Positions 32,706-39,732 of a stretch of 64,000 nucleotides of DNA are shown piece after piece (the first letter of the stretch is position 1; the number at the start of each line of letters is the position of its first letter). The DNA lies in the NCBI RefSeq assembly GCF_900119165.1, contig NZ_FPJG01000006.1:7168001-7232000 (forward strand). The letters run 5' to 3'. The stretch comes from Amycolatopsis australiensis. Lineage in GTDB: Bacteria; Actinomycetota; Actinomycetes; Mycobacteriales; Pseudonocardiaceae. A program made the position numbers and the translations under genes. The notes beneath the pieces were generated by a model. It worked only from the letters and a program-made list of their open reading frames with translations, did no database searches and was not told the DNA's origin.

Positions 32706-34685
32706 GTGCGCACGGATCCGGCTACGCCAGAGGGACGCTGGGCACGGCTGTTGCTCGCGCCCGCGCGTGGCCTCGCGCTGTCCGCGCTCGGCGTCGCGGA
32801 GCTGGGCGCGCTCGCGCTCACGGTGGTCGCCGCCCACGCGAGCTTCCTGCTCCACCTGCGCTTCACTCGCCTGGCGTCGATGCGCTGGACCCGCGTGGTG
32901 ACCGGGCTGCAGCGCCGACTCGCGCGTGCCTGGGCCGGCGTCGAAATCCCCGAGCCGTACTCCCCTGCCCCGGCCCCGCCCCGGCCGGATGCGGACGGAC
33001 TCTACCGCGACGGGACGAAGCTGCACCGCAGTGCACGCATCCCCCGCTACCGGCAGACCGTGCGCTGGATGGTCGACGACGACGCCACCTGGCGTGACCT
33101 CGCCTGGCTGCTGCTCGACTCACTGCTCGGCACGCCGCTGATGGCCGTGCCCGCGACGCTCCTCTGCGCCGGCATCGCGCTTCCGGCCGGTGTCGTACCG
33201 ACACCGGCGGGTGCCTGGGCCGTCGTGTCCGGCGTGGCGCTGGTCGCCGCCGGATTGGTGCTCGGCCCGGTAACGCTCCGCCAGCACGCTCTGGCGGCGA
33301 AGCGGTTACTCGCGCCCACCGGACGGTCACGGATCGGGGGCGCCGCCCGCGCCGGGCTTCGCGCCGGCCGGGCCCTCGGCCGGCTCGGCGCCGTCGCCGC
33401 GATGGCCGTCGTCGAACTCGCCGTCGCCGCACTGTTGATCGTCAGCGTCGTCCCGCTGCACGTACTCGGCATCGGCTGGCTGTGGTGGGAGATCGTGGTG
33501 ACCCCGGTCCGCGAGCTGGCGCAGCTGCGCCGCCGGCTGGTCACGGAATGGACGGGGGTCGCCATCCCCGAGGCCTACCTCCCACCGCCGGCGGGCCCGG
33601 TGGCCCGTCCCGACGGCCTGTACCGCGAGGGCAACCGGCTCTACCGCAGCCGGCGGCGGCCGGTGCAGATCCGGCGCCAGCGCTGGATCATGTCGGACGT
33701 CGCCTCCCGGCGTGAGCTGCTGTGGCTGGTCACCGACCCGGTCCTGGTGCTCGGGCTCGCGCTGCCGCTGATGGTTCCGGCGCTGCTCGCCCTGTTCGCG
33801 TTGATCTGGCCGTGGCTGTGGTGGCCGATCGCCGGGCTGTTCCTCAGGTACGACCCGGCAGGCCCGTGGCACCGGCTGCTGGCGGAGCTGCCCCCGCTGC
33901 CGGGCTGGTGCCACCACCCGCTCACCGGGATCGCCACCGGGCTGGCCCTGTTTGCCGTCGGCATCTCGTGGGCACCCGCTTTGCTCCGGGCGCACAACCG
34001 GTGGGCCAGGCTCATGCTTTCGCCCGCCAAGGGCACCGTGCTGGCCCAGCGGGTGGCGCACCTGGACCGGACGCGCACGGTGGCCACGGCGGCGCAGGCG
34101 GCCGAGCTCCGCCGAATCGAACGCGACCTGCACGACGGGTCGCAGGCGCGCCTGCTCGCCATCGGGCTGAAGCTCGACCTGATCCCCGACCTCGTCGACA
34201 CCGACCCGGAAGCGGCCAAGGCCGTCGCCGAGCAGGCCCGCGAAGCCGCCGGCCAGGCCATGCAGGAGTTGCGGGACCTCGTGCGCGGTATCCACCCGCC
34301 GGTGCTCGCCGAGCGCGGGCTCGCCGACGCGATCCGCGCCCTCGCCATCGACAGCCCGCTCGACGTCGGTGTCCGGGTCGACCTGCCGGGGCGGCTGGAG
34401 CATCCGCTCGAAACGGCCGTCTACTTCGCGGTGTCCGAGCTGCTCACCAACGCGACCAAGCACGCACGGGCCAACCGCGTGGACATAGCCCTCTCATGGC
34501 GGGCAGGGACTCTTACCGTCACTGTCACCGACGACGGGCGGGGCGGCGCCGACCCGGCCGGGGGCAGCGGGCTCGACGGCATCGCCCACCGGCTCGCCCC
34601 GTTCGACGGCACCTTCACCATCACCAGCCCGCCGGGCGGCCCGACCGTCGCCACGGCGACGTTGCCCGTAACCGGGTGGAGTTAA
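32706..34685 (+). CDS. NarL-type sensor histidine kinase with duplicated membrane sensor domain
   Basis: 659 residues; GTG start with GGAGG ten bases upstream. The C-terminal third is a HisKA_3/HATPase_c kinase. The phosphoacceptor is His476 in RRIERDLHDGSQ, the N box is TNATKHA near 582 and the G box DDGRGG near 610. The N-terminal 420 residues contain two copies of the actinobacterial multi-pass Sensor domain. Each copy has hydrophobic helices, a loop with AWAGVEIPEPY or EWTGVAIPEAY, then DGLYR and more helices. Single copies are usual. The cognate regulator is probably the NarL-family gene at 39028, which is separated from it by three glycosyltransferase genes. The glycosyltransferase at 34884 lies 198 bp downstream in the same direction. 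The signal is unknown; a role in sensing macrolide or envelope state is inference. Confidence 0.88.
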   Translation: MRTDPATPEGRWARLLLAPARGLALSALGVAELGALALTVVAAHASFLLHLRFTRLASMRWTRVVTGLQRRLARAWAGVEIPEPYSPAPAPPRPDADGLYRDGTKLHRSARIPRYRQTVRWMVDDDATWRDLAWLLLDSLLGTPLMAVPATLLCAGIALPAGVVPTPAGAWAVVSGVALVAAGLVLGPVTLRQHALAAKRLLAPTGRSRIGGAARAGLRAGRALGRLGAVAAMAVVELAVAALLIVSVVPLHVLGIGWLWWEIVVTPVRELAQLRRRLVTEWTGVAIPEAYLPPPAGPVARPDGLYREGNRLYRSRRRPVQIRRQRWIMSDVASRRELLWLVTDPVLVLGLALPLMVPALLALFALIWPWLWWPIAGLFLRYDPAGPWHRLLAELPPLPGWCHHPLTGIATGLALFAVGISWAPALLRAHNRWARLMLSPAKGTVLAQRVAHLDRTRTVATAAQAAELRRIERDLHDGSQARLLAIGLKLDLIPDLVDTDPEAAKAVAEQAREAAGQAMQELRDLVRGIHPPVLAERGLADAIRALAIDSPLDVGVRVDLPGRLEHPLETAVYFAVSELLTNATKHARANRVDIALSWRAGTLTVTVTDDGRGGADPAGGSGLDGIAHRLAPFDGTFTITSPPGGPTVATATLPVTGWS

Positions 34686-34883
34686 CCACCGTCGGTTCCG
34701 GTTCCCAGCCGGGTTCCGCCGGCCGTGGCCGATCCGTACTGTCGGTCACGTCGAACCGGCAGCCCGCCGGGACCGCGCGCCGGGGAGGGGAACACGAGGA
34801 TGGAGCGCCGACAGCCGGGCCCCCGCAGTGCGCCGACATCGGCCGACCGCGTGGCTGACCAGCGCCCGATCAGGAGAAGACCC

Positions 34884-36086
34884 GTGTCATCGGACCACAT
34901 CGCCGTGTTCAGCTTCGCGGCCACCGGGCATGTCACGCCCTTGCTCGGCATCGTGGAAGAGCTCGTCCGCCGCGGCCACCGGGTCAGCTGGGTGAGCACC
35001 GCCGAGTTCGCGGAGCGGATCGAAGCTACCGGCGCCGCGGTCGTGCGCTACGAAGGCGGCCGCAGCGTGTCGGATGTCGGCCTCGACGACATCACCGGGG
35101 ACAACGCCGTCGCGCTGTCCGAGGGGCAGTTCGCGGAAAGCGTGGCCGCCGCGGAAGCGGCGGAGGCCTGCTTCGCGGCCGACCCGCCCGATCTGGTGCT
35201 CTACGACACGACCGTGCTGGCCCCGGCCCGGCTGCTGTCGGTCAAGCTGGGCGTCCCCGCGGTGCAGCTGTTCCCGTCGTTCGCGGTCAACAAGCGGTTC
35301 TCACTCCTGGAACGGATGCCCGAAGTCGCGAAGATGTGGGCAGAGAGCGGGATCGCCGAGACGCTCGGCGCGCGGCTGGCGGGCTTCCTCACCGACCACG
35401 GCGTCGACATGCCGGTCGGCGAGTTCTACTCACGGGCCGAGCCGCTGAACCTCGCCGTGCTGCCGAAGGTGTTCCAGTACGCCAGCGACCGGTTCGAGGA
35501 CGGCGAAGTCGTGTTCGTCGGGCCGTGCCTGGGCAGCCGTGCGGAGGCGGACGGCTGGACGCCGCCGGCGTCCGGCCTGCCCGTCGTGCTGATCTCCCTG
35601 GGCTCCCTGCGCTACCACCAGGGCGGCAGCTTCCTCCGTGACTGCGTGGACGCGTTCGCGGGCCTGCCGTGGCATGTGGTGCTCTCGACCGGCCACCAGG
35701 TCCGGCCGGAGGAGCTCGGCGAGCTCCCGGCGAACATCGAAGCTCACCCCTGGCTGCCGCAGACGGCGGTGCTGCGCCACGCCGCCGTGTTCGTCACGCA
35801 CACGGGCATGGGCAGCACCATGGAGGCGCTGTACTTCGGCGTCCCGCTGGTGGCGGTGCCGCGCATGCCGGAGCAGAACGCAGTGGCCGACCGGATTGTC
35901 GAAGTCGGTGCCGGCGTCAAGATCGCGCACGACGAGATCAGTGCGACGCGGCTGGCCGAGGCCGTGACCCGGCTGGGAACCGACCAGGACACCCGGTCCC
36001 GGCTCGCCGTGCTGAGCAAGCTCACCCGGGACGCGGGCGGCGCGGCGCGCGCCGCCGACGAGATCGAACGCGTCCTGACCGCCTGA
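34884..36086 (+). CDS. Macrolide glycosyltransferase, OleI/Mgt type (probable self-resistance)
   Basis: 400 residues, GT1 family, GT-B fold. The GTG at 34884 is preferred over in-frame starts further upstream (from 34725) because AGGAGAAG lies five bases before it and the protein then begins SSDHIAVFSFAATGHVTP, the normal N-terminus of the family. Family marks: GHVTPLLGIVEEL with the likely catalytic His at about 15, LISLGSLRYHQ after the linker, HPWLPQTAVLRHA, and FVTHTGMGSTMEAL in the nucleotide-sugar site. Known relatives (OleI, OleD, MgtA, GimA) glucosylate macrolides from UDP-glucose on the desosamine 2'-OH and inactivate them. The acceptor here is inferred from the neighbouring GH3 glucosidase and PKS genes. 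Confidence 0.85.
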   Translation: MSSDHIAVFSFAATGHVTPLLGIVEELVRRGHRVSWVSTAEFAERIEATGAAVVRYEGGRSVSDVGLDDITGDNAVALSEGQFAESVAAAEAAEACFAADPPDLVLYDTTVLAPARLLSVKLGVPAVQLFPSFAVNKRFSLLERMPEVAKMWAESGIAETLGARLAGFLTDHGVDMPVGEFYSRAEPLNLAVLPKVFQYASDRFEDGEVVFVGPCLGSRAEADGWTPPASGLPVVLISLGSLRYHQGGSFLRDCVDAFAGLPWHVVLSTGHQVRPEELGELPANIEAHPWLPQTAVLRHAAVFVTHTGMGSTMEALYFGVPLVAVPRMPEQNAVADRIVEVGAGVKIAHDEISATRLAEAVTRLGTDQDTRSRLAVLSKLTRDAGGAARAADEIERVLTA

Positions 36087-36188
36087 CCAGGCAGGCTCCT
36101 CCGCGGAACGGCAGTCCCCCAGTGTCCGTGCTCGCGGAGTGCGCGGGCGGTGCGGCAGGACCCTCGTACCAGCCGCAGCGCCCCAAGA

Positions 36189-36230
36189 CCCGGCACACAG
36201 GCGAGGCGATGGCCTCGTCTGTGTGCCGGG
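36189..36230. terminator. Bidirectional terminator hairpin
   Basis: Stem 36189-36207 pairs with 36212-36230 over 19 bp with one G-U-type mismatch and a GATG loop. It lies between the convergent ends of two glycosyltransferase genes (stops at 36086 and 36243). Confidence 0.85.
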
Positions 36231-36242
36231 CCGATCCGCGGG

Positions 36243-37457
36243 TCACGCGACACCCGCGCCGTTCACGATCCGCTCGAGCCGCTCCGGCGCCGTCTCCACA
36301 CCCGGCAGAGCGAGGATCCGCCGCCGCGCCGCGCTCGCGGTCGCGCGGAACGACCCGTCGGTCAGCACTGTCTCGCATGCCTCGGCGAGCGTCGCCGGGT
36401 CGTCACCGGTCACGCCGACCCCGACGCCCAGCTCGGTGACCCGCTGGGCGTTGCGCGGCTGGTCGCTGCCCTGCGGGCGCACCACCATGGGGACCCCGGC
36501 GCGCAGCGACTCGCGGATGCCGTTGTACCCGCCGTGGTTGAGGAACAGGTCGGCAGCCTCCAGCACCAGCGGCTGGGGCACGTGGTCGACGACGTGGACG
36601 TGCTCGGCCTTCGGGAGGTCCGCACCGATGCCCCCGGTCGCGACCACTGCCACACAGTCGACTTCGGACAGTGTGGCGAGGATCAGCCCGACCTCGTGCT
36701 CGGGCCTGATCGACGACGGCAGCGGGACGCCTTCGCGGTTCAGCTTGGCCTGCATCGGCAGCGAGGTGCCGACTGCGGCGTAGACCAGTGGCTTGCCGGC
36801 GGGCAGGTCCGCGATCCACGACGGCAGCGCCTCACCGGGCCGGGTCAGCACCGGTTGCCGGAACCTCAGCTCCACTGGCCAGGCGTGCGCGGTGAACGAC
36901 AATTCGGGTGGCAGGTAGTCGACCCGGCCGTAGCCGTAGAGGCCGCGGCCCGAGCCCGCGATGCCGAGCGCTTCGCGGTGCGCGTCGAGCGGGTCGGCCA
37001 GCCGGGCGGGGTCCAGCAGGATGGTGGAGCCGCCGGACATCGCGACGTGCGGAATCTCCAGCTGCTCGGCCACCAGGTAGCCGATGACGTCGAAGTCGTC
37101 CCGCAGCACCAGGTCCGGCTTGAACTCGCGGGCGGTGTCGAGCACCGGCGGCAGGATCTCCCGCCAAACGCCCAGCCCGAAGACCAGGTTGATGCCCGCG
37201 GTCTGGTCCTGTTCGCCACCCGCGGCGGCGTGGCCGGCGGCCTCCGCCGCCGCCATGCCCTTGAGAAGCGCCGCGAGGCCATCGTATGCGTTGGGCAGAA
37301 GCGGCGACGCGGTCACCGGTTCGCGCGCCAGTTCGGCAAGCATCGGCTCGGAGGTCACGAAGTGGATCTCGTGCCCCGCTTCGGCCAGTGCCCTGGTCAA
37401 GGGGATGAACTTGCGGACGTGGGACGGTGAGGCGTTCACCGTGGCCAGTACACGCAC
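36243..37457 (-). CDS. GT1-family glycosyltransferase (second of a tandem pair)
   Basis: 404 residues; GTG start at 37457 preceded by GGAG at a normal distance and 29 bp after the stop of the upstream glycosyltransferase, so the two form an operon. GT-B architecture: an N-terminal acceptor domain beginning VRVLATVNASPSHVRKFIPL, with His in the catalytic position; a linker LVYAAVGTS; VDHVPQPLVLEAADLFLNHGG; and the donor-site GVPMVVRPQGSDQPRNAQRV. The C-terminal NHGGYNGIRESL block resembles macrolide and aglycone glycosyltransferases. The sugar donor cannot be read from sequence; no deoxysugar biosynthesis genes are in this window. Confidence 0.82.
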   Translation of the reverse strand: MRVLATVNASPSHVRKFIPLTRALAEAGHEIHFVTSEPMLAELAREPVTASPLLPNAYDGLAALLKGMAAAEAAGHAAAGGEQDQTAGINLVFGLGVWREILPPVLDTAREFKPDLVLRDDFDVIGYLVAEQLEIPHVAMSGGSTILLDPARLADPLDAHREALGIAGSGRGLYGYGRVDYLPPELSFTAHAWPVELRFRQPVLTRPGEALPSWIADLPAGKPLVYAAVGTSLPMQAKLNREGVPLPSSIRPEHEVGLILATLSEVDCVAVVATGGIGADLPKAEHVHVVDHVPQPLVLEAADLFLNHGGYNGIRESLRAGVPMVVRPQGSDQPRNAQRVTELGVGVGVTGDDPATLAEACETVLTDGSFRATASAARRRILALPGVETAPERLERIVNGAGVA

Positions 37458-37486
37458 AGCGTTGCTCCAGTCTTCCGGCGCGGGTG

Positions 37487-38860
37487 TCAGCCCCGCGCGG
37501 CCGGCGTGGCCTGCGTGGCCACGTGGTGCTCGATGATTTCGACCGCCGCCTTGACGCCGCCCGCGGCGCGCTGGCGGTCGCGCCAGTACCCGGCGCGGCT
37601 CGCGAACCGTTCGTCCGTGAGGAGGTTCGTGAGCCGCTCGGCGATCTCGGTGGGGTCCAGCTCGGGCGCGTACCGGATGGCCAGGCCGGCCCCGCAGTCC
37701 ACGACCCGCGCGGCCCAGTCGTGACAGTCCATCCAAAACGGCATGACCAGCATCGGCTTGCCGAAGTAGCTGGCCTCGCTGACCGCGTTCCCGCCACCGT
37801 GGGTGAAGAACACCTTGACGTGCGGATGTGCCAGCACCTCGGTCTGCGACGGCAGCCACGACTCGATCCGCAGGTTCGCCGGCAAGTCCGGCGGCAACAG
37901 GTGCTGGTGCGACGCGGGCAGCCGCCACAGCACGTGATGCTCGCCCGGGAGCCTCCGCACCGCCTGGACGATCCCGTCGACCTGCCCTTCGGTGGGCCGC
38001 ATGATGGTGCCGAATCCGATGTAGACGATTGAGTCGTGGTCGTCGAGCCAGCCGGTCAGCGCGGTCCGCTCACCGGACGGCTCGGGCACGACCGCGCCGA
38101 TCATGTGCACGTTGGCCGGCACATCCGGAAATTCGTACTCCACGCCGAAGACGGAGAATCCCAGCACCGACACGGCCTCGTCCGCGTAGGCGGAGGAAAC
38201 GCAGGCGGGATTCCGGAAGCCGCCGGCCAGCCGCGCCTTGAAGAACTCACCGAGCTTGCCCGACGCGGTGAGCGCCTCGCCCAGCTCACGCTCGAACCGC
38301 GCGTTCTCCTCCAGTTGGGCGGGCGTCATCTTCCTCGGCAGCCCGGAGAACGCCTTCGGGAAGTCGGCGGGCACGCGCTCGGCGTAGACCACGCTCACCG
38401 GGATGGGCACGCTCATCACATACGGGATGCCCCTGGCCAGGGCCGCATCCATGACGTACGGCGCGTCCTGGTCGACGACGATCAGCGCGGGGTCGACCTC
38501 GTCGAGCACCTTCAGCGCGCGATCGTACATGCCTTGCAGGTATTCGGCGTCGATCACCCGGCCGAGGTAGTCGGCGGCGGCCCGGCCCCGCGACGGACCG
38601 GTCATCGCGGTGAAGATCGCTTCGTCCCAGTTACGCGGCAGGTGCCGGGCGTCCGGCTCACCGAGGGAGGCGAACCGGATGGCCTTCGGCAACGCCGGCG
38701 ACAGCGCCTCGATGTCGGCGCGGCGGTCGTCGGTCGACGCGAAGACCAGCGGGGCGCCGTCCCCGCGGGCCAGTTCGGCAGCGATCGTCAGCAACGGATT
38801 GATCCGGCCCGCCTCCGAACCACTGGCGAACAACAACGGACGGACGTGCGGAACGGGCAT
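37487..38860 (-). CDS. GT1-family glycosyltransferase (first of a tandem pair)
   Basis: 457 residues; ATG at 38860 with GGGGGA just upstream on the minus strand. The N-terminal domain starts VRPLLFASGSEAGRINPLLTIAAEL, where Arg-Ile-Asn replaces the usual Gly-His-x of the catalytic loop. The linker is IVYIGFGTIMRPTEGQ, followed by ESWLPSQTEVLAHPHVKVFFTHGGGNAVSEA and PFWMDCHDWAARVV, the UDP-sugar binding signature. It is only distantly like the neighbouring two transferases and somewhat longer. The apparent loss of the catalytic His near residue 19 is notable and should be aligned before assigning activity. Confidence 0.8.
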   Translation of the reverse strand: MPVPHVRPLLFASGSEAGRINPLLTIAAELARGDGAPLVFASTDDRRADIEALSPALPKAIRFASLGEPDARHLPRNWDEAIFTAMTGPSRGRAAADYLGRVIDAEYLQGMYDRALKVLDEVDPALIVVDQDAPYVMDAALARGIPYVMSVPIPVSVVYAERVPADFPKAFSGLPRKMTPAQLEENARFERELGEALTASGKLGEFFKARLAGGFRNPACVSSAYADEAVSVLGFSVFGVEYEFPDVPANVHMIGAVVPEPSGERTALTGWLDDHDSIVYIGFGTIMRPTEGQVDGIVQAVRRLPGEHHVLWRLPASHQHLLPPDLPANLRIESWLPSQTEVLAHPHVKVFFTHGGGNAVSEASYFGKPMLVMPFWMDCHDWAARVVDCGAGLAIRYAPELDPTEIAERLTNLLTDERFASRAGYWRDRQRAAGGVKAAVEIIEHHVATQATPAARG

Positions 38861-39027
38861 GGAGATCCCCCTGGTCGCCTGTGGTTTCCTGTCCGGGCCG
38901 ATGGCCAGGACACCCAGGCTCCACCCAACGCGGCCGGGATGGCACCGCCAACCCCTACGGAACCCCAGCACGGCACCTGCCCAGTAGACTCACCCGTGGT
39001 GACCGCCCGACCACGTTGGAGCCAACG
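38861..39027. promoter_or_regulatory. Divergent promoter with ACCCC direct repeat
   Basis: 167 bp between the minus-strand glycosyltransferase operon and the plus-strand response regulator. It holds ACCCCT at 38951-38956 and ACCCCA at 38962-38967, spaced 11 bp, about 91 bp from the glycosyltransferase start and 61-77 bp from the regulator start. GGAG at 39018-39021 serves the regulator. Confidence 0.5.
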
Positions 39028-39684
39028 ATGCAAGTCGTCCTCGCCGAAGACCTCTTCCTGCTCCGCGACGGGATCAGCACGTTGCTCAAGGCCAAGGGCT
39101 GCGAGATCATCGCCGCAGTGGAGAGCGGGCCAGAGCTCGAGCGCGCGCTGCAGGAGCACACCCCGGACATCGCGATCGTCGACGTGCGGCTACCGCCGAC
39201 GCACACCGACGAAGGTCTCCGGATCGTCCTGGAGGCCAGGCGGCGCACGCCCGGCCTGCCCGTGCTGGTGCTGTCCCAGCACGTCGAGCAGCTCTACGCC
39301 CGGGAACTGCTCACCGACGAGGCCGGCGCGGTCGGCTACCTGCTCAAGGACAGGGTGCTGGACGGCACCCAGTTCATCAACGCCGTGCGCCAGGTCGCCG
39401 CGGGAGGGACGGTGATGGACCCGGAGGTGATCAGCAAGCTGCTGGCCAGCAACAAACGCACCACCTCGCTGGCCGATCTCACCTCGCGCGAGTTCGAAGT
39501 GCTGGAACTCATGGCGGAAGGCCGGTCCAATGCGGCGATCGCGTCCCGCCTCCACATCACCGAAGGCTCGGTCAGCAAGCACTCCGCCAACATCTTCGGC
39601 AAGCTCGGGCTGGCGGTGTCCGACGACGACAACCGCCGGGTCCTCGCCGTGCTCGCGTACCTCAACCGCCCGCGCGGCGGGTGA
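39028..39684 (+). CDS. NarL/FixJ-family response regulator
   Basis: 218 residues; ATG with GGAG about seven bases upstream. Receiver domain 1-120 has the acidic pocket (AED at 6-8), phosphoacceptor Asp52 (IVDVRLPP) and Lys107 (LLKDR). A LuxR-type helix-turn-helix covers about 150-212 (LTSREFEVLELMAEGRSNAAIASRLHI in three pieces, then VSKHSANIFGKL). It is probably phosphorylated by the kinase at 32706, since no other kinase gene is in the window. Its DNA-binding class recognises heptamers resembling TACCCCT, so it is one candidate for binding the ACCCCT repeats in this cluster; that link is inference. Confidence 0.9.
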   Translation: MQVVLAEDLFLLRDGISTLLKAKGCEIIAAVESGPELERALQEHTPDIAIVDVRLPPTHTDEGLRIVLEARRRTPGLPVLVLSQHVEQLYARELLTDEAGAVGYLLKDRVLDGTQFINAVRQVAAGGTVMDPEVISKLLASNKRTTSLADLTSREFEVLELMAEGRSNAAIASRLHITEGSVSKHSANIFGKLGLAVSDDDNRRVLAVLAYLNRPRGG

Positions 39685-39686
39685 AC

Positions 39687-39726
39687 CCGTTCGTGCGGGC
39701 CGCGTTGACGTGGCCCGCACGAACGG
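39687..39726. terminator. Bidirectional terminator hairpin
   Basis: Perfect 15-bp stem (39687-39701 with 39712-39726) and a 10-base loop, between the convergent response regulator (stop 39684) and beta-glucosidase (stop 39733). Confidence 0.9.
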
Positions 39727-39732
39727 AGCTTC

